In this document: piece by piece, positions 18,626-26,553 of the stretch
Position numbering within the stretch: position 1 is the first letter of the stretch
Layout of the letters: the number at the start of each line of letters is the position of its first letter
Assembly: GCA_019637875.1 (NCBI GenBank)
Contig: JAHBUW010000014.1
Location: 1 to 64,000, forward strand
Source of the DNA: Pseudobdellovibrionaceae bacterium
GTDB lineage: Bacteria > Bdellovibrionota > Bdellovibrionia > Bdellovibrionales > Bdellovibrionaceae
Reading direction: 5' to 3'
Length of the DNA: 64,000 nt
The notes under the pieces: generated by a model
Told to the model about the DNA's origin: nothing
Seen by the model: only the letters and a program-made list of their open reading frames with translations
Databases searched by the model: none
Made by a program: the position numbers and the translations under genes

Positions 18626-19390
18626 CTATTCCATGAACATGCCGCCGTTGACCGACAGCGTATGACCCGTGATGTAACTCGCCCGGTCCGACAGCAGGAA
18701 GGCGACCGCTTGCGCGACCTCTTTCGCCTCGGCGATCCGACCCAGCGGAATTTCGCTGAGGATCATCTTTTTCTGATCGTCGGTGAGGACTCCGGTCATT
18801 TCCGTATTGATGAAACCCGGCGCCACGCAGTTCACGCGGATGCCGCGCGAAGCGACTTCGGCTGCCGCCGACTTCGAGAATGCGACGGTGCCGCCTTTGG
18901 AGGCCGCATAGTTCGCCTGGCCCGCGTTGCCGGTCTGACCGATCACGCTAGTGATATTCACGATCGAACCTTTGCGGGCTTTCAGCATGGGCTTCAGCGC
19001 CGCGCGCGTGACCAGGAAAGTTCCTTTGAGGTTCGTCTGGACGACGTTATCAAAGTCTTCGGTTTTCATGCGCAAAAGAAGACCGTCTTTGGTGACGCCC
19101 GCATTGTTCACGATGCCGTCGATCTGGCCCCAGGTCTTCAGGAGTTGGTCGATGCCTTCATCGACCGAGGCCTCTTGTCCCACGTCCATCTTCAGCGCCA
19201 GATGGCCTGAACCCGGAAGATCTTTGAGGACCGCTTGCGCCGCATCTTCACGCGACACATAAGTGATCGCGACGCTCGCGCCTTCGCGAGCGAGCTCACG
19301 GGCGATGGCGGCGCCGATGCCACGGCTTCCGCCGGTGACCAGCACCTTTTGTCCCGTCAGTAGACCCTGTGATGAATTCGCATTTGTCAT
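18626..19390 (-). CDS. fabG: 3-oxoacyl-[ACP] reductase
   Basis: FabG is the NADPH-dependent short-chain dehydrogenase of fatty-acid elongation. It has the cofactor motif TGGSRGIG, NNAG, the Ser in NITSVIG and the YAASK active-site motif; the C-terminus GHTLSVNGGMFM is typical. The start is taken at ATG 19390 (254 residues); a TTG six codons upstream is also open. The leader contains a 23-bp tandem repeat that reaches back into the end of fabD. Confidence 0.96.
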   Translation of the reverse strand: MTNANSSQGLLTGQKVLVTGGSRGIGAAIARELAREGASVAITYVSREDAAQAVLKDLPGSGHLALKMDVGQEASVDEGIDQLLKTWGQIDGIVNNAGVTKDGLLLRMKTEDFDNVVQTNLKGTFLVTRAALKPMLKARKGSIVNITSVIGQTGNAGQANYAASKGGTVAFSKSAAAEVASRGIRVNCVAPGFINTEMTGVLTDDQKKMILSEIPLGRIAEAKEVAQAVAFLLSDRASYITGHTLSVNGGMFME

Positions 19391-19406
19391 ACTAGAGCTC
19401 GACCTC

Positions 19407-19475
19407 AAATTGAGCCTTGCAGGCTTTTTAAATTGAGCCTTGCGGGCTCTTTAAATCGCGCCTTGCGGCTTCGCG
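19407..19475. repeat. Three tandem 23-bp repeats spanning the fabD end and fabD-fabG spacer
   Basis: Units begin at 19407, 19430 and 19453 with an exact 23-base period. Units one and two share the core AAATTGAGCCTTGC; unit three (AAATCGCGCCTTGC) is more divergent and is inside fabD, covering its last codons and stop. The fabD-fabG spacer therefore looks like a duplication of the 3' end of fabD. Confidence 0.8.
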
Positions 19476-20428
19476 ATTTTTTCAATCATTTTCAAGTCTT
19501 CCAAAGAGTTGGCATTCAAGACTTGGAAGAACTCGGAGTCAATTTTTTTGAGGAGCCCTTGAAGCACCTTGCCAGTCCCCAATTCTAAGCATTGGGAAAC
19601 GCCCTGTTTTTTAAGCAACTCCATGCTTTGCATCCATTTCACGGGGCCTGAAACCTGGCGGATCAAGTTCTCGCGAAGGGCCTCTGGATGGGTTTCCACG
19701 GCCGCAGTGAAGTTCTGGATGATCTGGAAGGCGGGAAGCTGGAACGGCATGTCGCTCAGCACCTTACGCATTTCGTCTTCCGCCGGCTTCATCATGGCGC
19801 AGTGAAAAGGCGCCGAGACGTTCAAGGGGATGAGCTTCAGGCGCGGGGTTTCGGTCGGCCAAATATTTTCGGCTTTGGCGTTGGCCCTCATCCATTCGAT
19901 GGCTTTCATCGAGCCCGAGATCACGATCTGACCGGGGCTATTGTAGTTCGCGGGGCTCAGCGGGGTGAAACCCGACTCTTTTTCGACATAAGAGCACAGC
20001 TGAATCACCTGGGATTCGCTGAGGCCCATCACCGCGACCATACCGCCTTGACCCACGGGAACGGCGGATTGCATGGCCTGGCCGCGCGTCCGTACGGCCT
20101 TCACCGCGGGCGCGAATTCGATGACTCCGGCCGCGACGAGGGCGCCGTATTCCCCGATCGAGTGGCCCGCGCCGATCCGCGCTTTCGCGCCGAATTCGGA
20201 CGTGATCACGCGGGTCGTGGCCGTCGAAACGGTCAGGAGCGCGGGCTGCGTGTTCTCGGTCATCGCGAGCTCTTCCACGCTGCCGTGAAAGCAGAGTTTT
20301 TTCATGTCGATTTTGATCGCGTCCGAAGCTTCTTCGAAGGTGGTCTGGGCGATCTTGAAATTTTCAAAAAGGAACTGGCCCATACCGGGCTGCTGGCTTC
20401 CCTGACCGGGATACAAAAAGGCGAACAT
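19451..20428 (-). CDS. fabD: Malonyl-CoA:ACP transacylase
   Basis: FabD loads malonate from CoA onto ACP. Motifs: FLYPGQGSQQPGMG at the N-terminus, the nucleophile GHSIGEY, the Arg in RTRGQAMQ and the active-site His in APFHC (most relatives have APFHS). At 325 residues it is of normal length. It sits between fabH and fabG; its 3' end carries the third copy of a tandem repeat. Confidence 0.96.
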   Translation of the reverse strand: MFAFLYPGQGSQQPGMGQFLFENFKIAQTTFEEASDAIKIDMKKLCFHGSVEELAMTENTQPALLTVSTATTRVITSEFGAKARIGAGHSIGEYGALVAAGVIEFAPAVKAVRTRGQAMQSAVPVGQGGMVAVMGLSESQVIQLCSYVEKESGFTPLSPANYNSPGQIVISGSMKAIEWMRANAKAENIWPTETPRLKLIPLNVSAPFHCAMMKPAEDEMRKVLSDMPFQLPAFQIIQNFTAAVETHPEALRENLIRQVSGPVKWMQSMELLKKQGVSQCLELGTGKVLQGLLKKIDSEFFQVLNANSLEDLKMIEKIAKPQGAI

Positions 20429-20448
20429 CGTGATCCTCTCCCACGCAA

Positions 20449-20470
20449 AAGGCCGAGTCGCCCCGGCCTT
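20449..20470 (-). terminator. Hairpin between fabH and fabD
   Basis: A 7-bp stem AAGGCCG/CGGCCTT with an 8-base loop lies in the 51-bp fabH-fabD spacer. On the minus strand only TTTT follows in total, so it is more likely an attenuator or processing site than a full terminator. Confidence 0.45.
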
Positions 20471-20479
20471 CGTTCAGAT

Positions 20480-21475
20480 TTAGTATTTAAGAAGTAGGCT
20501 TCCGGCGGTCAGTCCCGCGCCGAAGGCGGTCAACAGAATCGTCTGCCCCCGCTGGATGCGGCCGTCGCGGACGGCGGTGTCGAACGCCACGGGAACCGTC
20601 GCGGCCGAGGTGTTCCCCATCTCATGGACGATGGAAATCACGCGATCCGTGGGGAAGTCGAAATGGTTCGCGACCGCTTCCATGATGCGCGCGTTGGCTT
20701 GGTGCGGGACGAGCCAGTCCACGTCGGTCAGCGCGAGCTTGTTGTGCTCAAGCGCTTCCTGGCAGACGCCCGACATCGTGCGAACCGCGTTCTTGAAAAT
20801 CTCGCGGCCCTTCATGCGCAGGTACTGATCGCCGCGATCGAGGACGTCTTGCGAGAACGGAATTTTCGAGCCGCCCGCGGGCAGGACGAAGAGATCGCCG
20901 AGCGAGCCTTCCGCCTTCAAATGCGAGCTGTAGAGGATATTGGGATCGTTCGCGGGCGCGCGCTCGACGATGAAGGCGCCGGCGGCGTCACCGAAGAGGA
21001 TGCAGGTCTCGCGGTCTTTGTAGTTCACGTAGCGGTGAATGATTTCCGCGCCGATGACGAGAATGGTTTTATACATTCCCGAGCGGATGAACTGATCGGC
21101 GACGGACATCCCGTAGACGAAGCCCGAGCACGCCGCCGACAGGTCGAAGGCGGGGATCGCGGGGCAACCGAGCTTGTGTTGCAGCACGCACGCCGACGAC
21201 GGCATGACCTGATCACCCGTGACGGTACAGAAGATGATCATCTCGATGTCGGTGGCTTTTTTGCCGGCCGCTTCGAGAGCGCGTTGGGTGGCGATGTAAG
21301 CGAGGTCGGTGGTGGCTTGATCGTCGGCCGCAATATGGCGACGTTCAATACCGGTGCGTTCGCGGATCCACTGATCGTTGGTATCCACGAGTTTTTCGAG
21401 GTCCTGATTCGACAGGATTTTCTCGGGAAGATAAGAGCCGGTGCCGGCGATGCGGGTCCGGTAAGTGGGCGTCAT
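20480..21475 (-). CDS. fabH: 3-oxoacyl-[ACP] synthase III
   Basis: FabH starts fatty-acid synthesis by condensing acetyl-CoA (or a branched starter) with malonyl-ACP. The Cys-His-Asn triad is visible as DLSAACSGFVYG, WLVPHQANARI and GNTSAATVPVAF. The N-terminus RIAGTGSYLPEKILSN is typical. At 331 residues it is normal. The gene normally beside it, plsX, is absent here: rpmF is only 77 bases upstream. Confidence 0.97.
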   Translation of the reverse strand: MTPTYRTRIAGTGSYLPEKILSNQDLEKLVDTNDQWIRERTGIERRHIAADDQATTDLAYIATQRALEAAGKKATDIEMIIFCTVTGDQVMPSSACVLQHKLGCPAIPAFDLSAACSGFVYGMSVADQFIRSGMYKTILVIGAEIIHRYVNYKDRETCILFGDAAGAFIVERAPANDPNILYSSHLKAEGSLGDLFVLPAGGSKIPFSQDVLDRGDQYLRMKGREIFKNAVRTMSGVCQEALEHNKLALTDVDWLVPHQANARIMEAVANHFDFPTDRVISIVHEMGNTSAATVPVAFDTAVRDGRIQRGQTILLTAFGAGLTAGSLLLKY

Positions 21476-21552
21476 TCCGTGTCCTCATTGACGGCCGTAG
21501 CTTGCACTACGACCGTAAAGTTGCTGAGTCCGTGCTGTGAATCAGGAAACGA

Positions 21553-21741
21553 CTACTCTTTGCCGGCGCTGATCTGTTTGCCGTTGTAGTAGTAAGCGCC
21601 ATCCGCACCTTTCGATGCACGGTGAGGGCGAACCAACTCTTTGGTCTTGGGATCAATGGCACGAGCGGCAGAGGTCAGACCATCGTGGCTACGGCGCATA
21701 TCACGGCGCGAGCGCGAGGTTTTCTTCTTGGGTGTAGGCAT
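21553..21741 (-). CDS. rpmF: 50S ribosomal protein L32
   Basis: L32 is a small basic protein of the large ribosomal subunit. The N-terminus PTPKKKTSRSRRDMRRSHDGL is the family signature. It lacks the four Cys of the zinc-binding form, so it is the zinc-independent type. The position directly after DUF177 (yceD) is the usual one in bacteria. Confidence 0.97.
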   Translation of the reverse strand: MPTPKKKTSRSRRDMRRSHDGLTSAARAIDPKTKELVRPHRASKGADGAYYYNGKQISAGKE

Positions 21742-21801
21742 AGCACTTTCCTTGTTAAACGAGAGGTCGCAATGTACCGACGCGAACCTTAAAAAATCAA
21801 G

Positions 21802-22350
21802 TCAATTCTTCAATCTACCGAGGATCGCAAAAGGGTTCTCTCGGCTTTCCATGGGCTCGTCGTAGCTGAAAGACTTCCCACGCACGTCAAGCAAGCAGGT
21901 CGCGCATTTCCCGTCTTTTTGCACGGGAGGAGCCGGAACCGCGGGAATGGAAAGTGCCACGATTTCATGCAGGTAATCGCCCATTTGGAAGGTGTTCCCT
22001 TGGTATTCCGCGACGGAAGGGCCTTCGTTGTTATGATCCGAAATGTGATTGGCCTTCGCGTACTGCGAGTTCCGCTCCGGCGGGATCTCGGGGATCAGGA
22101 GTTCGCGGAAACGCTCATTCACGGGCCATTTGAAGTCCAGGCCGCAGCGCGAGCAGTCCTCGGGCAGGGTTGTTTTGATCGTGCCGGTCAGCTCATAGGT
22201 CCCGGCGTCCAAAGGGCGGATCATGAATTCCGCCAGATAGCTGGAATCTTGGATCAAATCGCCAAGGATCTGGTTGAGCTCGCCGCTTTGGCGCGTCAGC
22301 TGCCACTCGCGGCCGTCATCAGGAATTTCATTGAGATGAATTTGGAACAT
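21802..22350 (-). CDS. DUF177 (YceD) family protein
   Basis: YceD-family proteins are encoded beside rpmF and are linked to 23S rRNA and ribosome accumulation in bacteria and chloroplasts. The 182-residue product has the family's CSRC and CATC pairs, the LRPLDAGTYELTGTI-like beta region and the typical tail ENPFAILGRLKN. It is the first gene of the fatty-acid cluster on this strand and is divergent from a small hypothetical gene. Confidence 0.9.
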   Translation of the reverse strand: MFQIHLNEIPDDGREWQLTRQSGELNQILGDLIQDSSYLAEFMIRPLDAGTYELTGTIKTTLPEDCSRCGLDFKWPVNERFRELLIPEIPPERNSQYAKANHISDHNNEGPSVAEYQGNTFQMGDYLHEIVALSIPAVPAPPVQKDGKCATCLLDVRGKSFSYDEPMESRENPFAILGRLKN

Positions 22351-22424
22351 AGGGTCCGCGTTCTAATTGAGGCGCGGTGCGTCGTCAAGGGCTTCTCAGT
22401 GAGTTTTCAGGTTAAAGTGTCGGG

Positions 22425-22715
22425 GTGAGCGAACCTACGACCTTGCGCGACTACTTCAAAGCCCTGATCGAGCGTGTGGAAGCCTCGGACGAGATCCACA
22501 ACGGCGGGACGGATAAAAACGGCTTTTATAAGCCCACCCGCACGATCATCCTGAAGCAACTGAATCTGCTGAAAGATCTGCACGATAAGCCCCGCGCTCA
22601 TCCGATGGTGAAGGGCGCCTGGGAGAAGCTCGTCGAAGAAATGCCGCCCGAATGGCTCGTCGTCCCCGCAGGGCTTCGCGAAGAACTCACCCAGATCCTC
22701 AGAGGTCCGTCGTAG
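22425..22715 (+). CDS. Small cytoplasmic protein of unknown function
   Basis: The 96-residue product begins at GTG 22425 and has no signal peptide or membrane segment. It is charged and helical (RDYFKALIERVEASDEIHNGG, IILKQLNLLKDLHDKP) with a W-rich middle (GAWEKLVEEMPPEWLVVP). I do not recognise the family. Codon use fits the neighbours and no good frame competes on the other strand, so it is likely real. It is divergent from DUF177. Confidence 0.6.
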   Translation: MSEPTTLRDYFKALIERVEASDEIHNGGTDKNGFYKPTRTIILKQLNLLKDLHDKPRAHPMVKGAWEKLVEEMPPEWLVVPAGLREELTQILRGPS

Positions 22716-22719
22716 GGGA

Positions 22720-22803
22720 TGCGTCCATCGCGAAGCGATGACGTGGAATGCGTCGACGGCGAAGCCGTTACGGGGATCAGCCGACGGCGAAGCCGTGACG
22801 TGT
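22720..22803. repeat. Three degenerate 28-30 bp repeats, each with a GAA-loop hairpin
   Basis: Three hairpins of one plan, CATCGC-GAA-GCGATG (22726-22740), ACGGC-GAA-GCCGT (22756-22768) and ACGGC-GAA-GCCGT (22784-22796), fill the gap between two convergent genes. The spacers are also related (ACGTGGAATG, ACGGGGATCAG, ACGTGTTTCAG). Confidence 0.7.
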
Positions 22804-22804
22804 T

Positions 22805-23779
22805 TCAGTCTCGTCCGTAAGTTTTGTCGTTCACTTCATCCGTGGTGCGTTGCCACTCGCGGGCGCGCGGATCCGAGGCCGGGATGTAGTCGACGCTGAA
22901 GACGTGGGGCAGAAGCTCTTTTTCTTTTACCCAGATCTCGCCCATCTGGCATTGCTTGTCGTAAGGGGCGTCGTAGCCCTTGCACGAAAGCCCCCAGGAG
23001 TTGCGGATGCGGTAGTGGCATTCGCCGTTGATGATGCGACGACCGATGATGGAGCTGGCGTGTGCGCCCGCCGGCTTCTTGAAGAAGCTGTCGTAACCGA
23101 TGCCCGCGATGCGTCCTTGGTTGAGGGCTGAGTCCAGGGCCTCGCGCATCTGCTGGTTCACCTTGGCCTCTTCCGCGGCGGGGCGTTTTTTCTGATTGTA
23201 GCGTGAGCGTACGGGATCTTTCACCGAGGTGATCGCGAATTCGTCGATCGCGCGTCGGCAGTAACGTTTGATCTCGTCTTCGGAGAGTTTGCGATTGAAG
23301 GTCGTGAGCGAGTCCGCGCTTTCGTCGCGTTCGGTGTCCGCGCGCTCTTGCAATCGGCGAAGGCCCGGTGAGTTCGATCCGCCGCGGGAGTCCATCTCTT
23401 GATCCGTACAGATCTGACCGCGCGACAACGCGGACTTCAGCGCCTCGGCGACGCTGCCGCCGGCGAAACTCTGCGAGTCGACGAGGTTGCGGGAGGGGTG
23501 TTTTTTCTGAACCTCGTGCGCCATCTGGATCGGCGAGACGTCGTTGCGGGAAAAGCCGTCTTTCGTCAGCCCCAGGACGCCCTTTTTCTCTTGGCGCAGG
23601 GCTTGGGATAAAACGTCCGCCGCCGTGAAGGCGTAGCACCAGTCGAGGTTGTCTTGGTCACGCACGGGGCCCAGGGTTTTCTTCAGATCGACGGGGGAGC
23701 AGCGTTGACGGAGGTCTTCGGCGAAGGTCGGGGGCGCGATCAGGCCGAGCACAAAAATCGTGAGTGTGATCCCCCGCAT
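22805..23779 (-). CDS. Secreted papain-like (C1A) cysteine protease
   Basis: The signal peptide (LTIFVLGLIAPPTFA) is preceded by a strong GAAGGAG site. The catalytic layout of papain is clear: GPVRDQDNLDWCYAF gives the oxyanion Gln42 and nucleophile Cys48, GAHASSIIG gives His240, and YRIRNSWG gives Asn260. There is no obvious propeptide between the signal peptide and the catalytic domain, and the region between Cys and His holds a charged insert (residues 125-215). It is probably active outside the cytoplasm. Bacterial C1A proteases of this type are uncommon; a role in digestion is an inference. Confidence 0.85.
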   Translation of the reverse strand: MRGITLTIFVLGLIAPPTFAEDLRQRCSPVDLKKTLGPVRDQDNLDWCYAFTAADVLSQALRQEKKGVLGLTKDGFSRNDVSPIQMAHEVQKKHPSRNLVDSQSFAGGSVAEALKSALSRGQICTDQEMDSRGGSNSPGLRRLQERADTERDESADSLTTFNRKLSEDEIKRYCRRAIDEFAITSVKDPVRSRYNQKKRPAAEEAKVNQQMREALDSALNQGRIAGIGYDSFFKKPAGAHASSIIGRRIINGECHYRIRNSWGLSCKGYDAPYDKQCQMGEIWVKEKELLPHVFSVDYIPASDPRAREWQRTTDEVNDKTYGRD

Positions 23780-23852
23780 GCGGCCCCTCCTTCAACTAGT
23801 TTAACCGCAACGGGGGCGCGATGCCACTGATTCGTCGGGCGCGGAAAGGCGG

Positions 23853-24725
23853 TTATTTCGCGCTCGCGAGACGGTCCAGTTCACCCGCGCGGGCGCGCAG
23901 TTTTTCGCTCAGATTTTTTCGCTGTTTTTCCTCAAGGGAAGTCGCGATCTGGATGACGAAATCGCGGATTTTCTTTTGGTATTCGGCCCGGGCGGTCAGG
24001 TACTCCGCGCCCTGCAGGCTTTCCCAGTTGTGGAAGAAGTCATGCACGAATTTTCTGCGGGCGGCCTCGTCGGCGCGCACGGCTTTGAATTTATCAAGGA
24101 CGATTCGGCGATTTTCGACCTGTTGGACTTGCGGTGGTGTCGTCTGCTGGACCCAGCCTTTGAAAGCCTCTTTCTGCGCGGGCGTCAGGTATTCGATCGT
24201 GTCGTCGACGATGTCCTCGGCGCGGTTTTTCATTTTAGATCGCGCCTGCGCGGGGTCTTGCGCGCGCTTCAAATCCTTTTCGTATTTCTTCATCACTTCC
24301 GTATCGAACTGTTTGAAGTTCACGGCGACCTGATCCTGGATGAGTTTTTGCGCCATCGGTTCGAAACGTCGGCCGGCGGCCAGAAAACCGTCCTGCAGAA
24401 GTTTGAGATGCTCTTCCACGTTTTCCGCCGTGAACGCGTTTTGGTCGGCCAGATCCGCGAGCCGGCGCAGCTCGGCCGAGAGTTTCGGAAAGTCCTCACG
24501 GCGCAATTCACCGAGCGCGGTGTTGAACTCTTGGCGCGCTTCGGTTTTTTGTACCGAACTCAGTTCGAAATAGTCGGTGACGGAGTACATGACGAAGGTG
24601 TCGGCCCAGCGCAGAGCCAGATCCAAACGTGAACAGCCCGCGCCCATGAGTAAAAGGGCCGAGGCGAGGACGAGGGCCATCTTCAGAAGTCGACCGGGGC
24701 GTTGTCGGGGTGCGGCTATTTTCAT
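23853..24725 (-). CDS. DUF6279-type lipoprotein
   Basis: The signal peptide ends in the lipobox MGAGC and is followed by SRLDLALRWADTFVMYSVTDYFEL, the characteristic start of DUF6279 lipoproteins. The rest is almost wholly helical and charged (residues 55-285), with no enzyme motif. The ribosome site GGAGG lies 8 bases before the ATG. The function of the family is unknown. It stands between the papain-like gene and the ABC operon, separated from each by about 75-100 bases. Confidence 0.75.
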   Translation of the reverse strand: MKIAAPRQRPGRLLKMALVLASALLLMGAGCSRLDLALRWADTFVMYSVTDYFELSSVQKTEARQEFNTALGELRREDFPKLSAELRRLADLADQNAFTAENVEEHLKLLQDGFLAAGRRFEPMAQKLIQDQVAVNFKQFDTEVMKKYEKDLKRAQDPAQARSKMKNRAEDIVDDTIEYLTPAQKEAFKGWVQQTTPPQVQQVENRRIVLDKFKAVRADEAARRKFVHDFFHNWESLQGAEYLTARAEYQKKIRDFVIQIATSLEEKQRKNLSEKLRARAGELDRLASAK

Positions 24726-24824
24726 GCGTGTTTTCCTCCGTCCAAATCAACTTCTTGCAAGATGGGTTCGCGGGGACGACTTCTCCCGGACCGCAAAATC
24801 GTCCCAGAAAAGGAGCTCTTGGGA

Positions 24825-25772
24825 CTATTTTGACAGCGTCGAGAAAAGATCCTTCGCGGGCACTTTCGTTTTCACCAATTTGAGCTCGAAAAGCTGATCC
24901 GCAAGCGTCTGCCAGCGAGATTCCGTCATCACGCCGAGGCCGTGGGTCTTCGTTTCCGCCGTCTGCACTAAGTCCAGCTGCGCGTGTGCGCTGTCATTCA
25001 TCGTGACGAGGTCCATGGCGGGATTCAGTTTCGTCATACGGGCGTTGGTGGCGGCCGGATCTTTCACATAGTCCGCCCAGCCCTGGCGTACGGCCGCGAC
25101 GACTGCCCTCACTTCCGCGGGATTTTCTTGCAGACGTTTTTTGGTGGTCACCAGAACGGTCGTATAGGGGTTGTAACCGGCGTCGGCGATCAGGAAGGTT
25201 CGCACGTCGAGCGAAGACTTCTTCGCGGTGAGCGGTTCTGACGTCACGAAACACTGCTGATTGATCTTCGGATCGCCGATGAAATTGGTGATCCCGCCGG
25301 GATAGGGGGCGGTTTTCGCCAAAGGTTTACCGAATTTCTTTTGCAGATACATCGCGTAGGGAAGCCCCGCCTGCCAAAGAAGAGTGGAGTCTTTGTCTTT
25401 CAAAAGAGCGTCGATTGAATCATAATTTTTGTTTGTTCGAAACATGATCCCCTGCGGATTTGTCTGAAACGCCGCGAACACGGCGATCACCTCTTTTGAA
25501 CCCCGATCCCAAGCCAAAACCAGCTCGTCGGCGCTCACGATCGCGTAATCGGCTTGCCCCGCCGGGAGCATCTGCGCGGTGGGTGTGCCGCTTCCGCCGG
25601 GCAAAATTTCGACATTCAGTTTTGCCGCTTTAAAATGAGGTTCGGCCGCGTAAAACCCGCCGAATTGGGGCTCGGGTTTCCAGTTCAGCGCCAAACGTAA
25701 AGGGGCCGCCGAAACGACCAGAGAGCTCAGAACCGCCGCGAGAAAGGGAATCAGAAAAGTGAAAACGCGCAT
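24825..25772 (-). CDS. NMT1/ThiY-like ABC substrate-binding protein
   Basis: A signal peptide (FLAAVLSSLVVSAA) leads into LRLALNWKPEPQFGGFYAAEP, the signature of NMT1/THI5-like binding proteins, with the ligand-loop LPGGSGTP and DYAIVSADELVLAWDRG following. These proteins bind pyrimidine thiamine precursors, nitrate, sulfonates or related small molecules. It is the last gene of a four-gene operon with permease, ATPase and a 2OG-type oxygenase; AAGGAG precedes its ATG. The ligand cannot be assigned. Confidence 0.88.
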   Translation of the reverse strand: MRVFTFLIPFLAAVLSSLVVSAAPLRLALNWKPEPQFGGFYAAEPHFKAAKLNVEILPGGSGTPTAQMLPAGQADYAIVSADELVLAWDRGSKEVIAVFAAFQTNPQGIMFRTNKNYDSIDALLKDKDSTLLWQAGLPYAMYLQKKFGKPLAKTAPYPGGITNFIGDPKINQQCFVTSEPLTAKKSSLDVRTFLIADAGYNPYTTVLVTTKKRLQENPAEVRAVVAAVRQGWADYVKDPAATNARMTKLNPAMDLVTMNDSAHAQLDLVQTAETKTHGLGVMTESRWQTLADQLFELKLVKTKVPAKDLFSTLSK

Positions 25773-25782
25773 GTGAACTCCT

Positions 25783-26553
25783 TTACGAGTCTTCCGTCGC
25801 CAAAGCGAAGGGACGGTAGCGAAACAACATCCATTTCAGGGTTTTGACCGCGCCCAGAACGGCGACGCCCATCAGCGTGATGAGAAGAACGGCCGCGAAC
25901 ACGAGGTCCACGCGCTGCTGGGTCCGTGCGACGTCGATCAGACTTCCCAGCCCCGACCCCGCGACAAATTCGCCGACCACGGCGCCGATGACCGCAAGGC
26001 CCACCGCGATCTCAAGCCCGGTGAAAAAAGCCGGTAACGCCTGCGGAATTTTGAGGTGCCACAGCGTCTGCAGACGCGTGGCTTTCAGCGCGCGGAAAAG
26101 CTCAAGCCGCGTCGGCGGCGCCGAGGACAGGCCCGCCAGCGTCCCGGCCAAGATCGGAAAGAACGAGACCACGAACGCCGAAGCGCGCACGGTCGGAGCA
26201 CCGAAACCGAACCAGATCACGAGCAGCGGCGCGATCGCGATGATCGGGACCGTTTGGAAGAAAACCGAAACCGGCAGAAACGCGCGCTCGAGCCGCGGAC
26301 TGAAAGACAGAAGAAGCGCGATGCTGACGCCAAGAGCGACGCTCATCGCAAATCCCGTCATCGCGTTGGTCAGGCTTTCAAGAAACGCCGAGCCGAATCC
26401 GACATCCTCCTGCCCGAAGGCGGCCGCGACCTGGGCCGGCGAGGGCAGCAGATACTCGGGCACAAGTCCCAGCCAGGTATTCACCTGAAACAGAAAAAGG
26501 AGAAGGGCCAGCATCAAGACCGGCGGCAGAACTCGTTCGAGCGTGCGGCTCAT
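25783..26553 (-). CDS. ABC transporter permease (TauC/SsuC/ThiX type)
   Basis: The product has six hydrophobic segments, with the EAA loop in LWHLKIPQALPAFFTGLEIAVGLAVIGAVVGEF. This is the binding-protein-dependent permease family of taurine, sulfonate, nitrate and thiamine-precursor systems. Start 26553 is chosen because its ATG overlaps the ATPase stop (ATGA); the frame runs 36 codons further into the ATPase gene but those residues are a shadow. It makes the channel for the adjacent binding protein. Confidence 0.92.
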   Translation of the reverse strand: MSRTLERVLPPVLMLALLLFLFQVNTWLGLVPEYLLPSPAQVAAAFGQEDVGFGSAFLESLTNAMTGFAMSVALGVSIALLLSFSPRLERAFLPVSVFFQTVPIIAIAPLLVIWFGFGAPTVRASAFVVSFFPILAGTLAGLSSAPPTRLELFRALKATRLQTLWHLKIPQALPAFFTGLEIAVGLAVIGAVVGEFVAGSGLGSLIDVARTQQRVDLVFAAVLLITLMGVAVLGAVKTLKWMLFRYRPFALATEDS

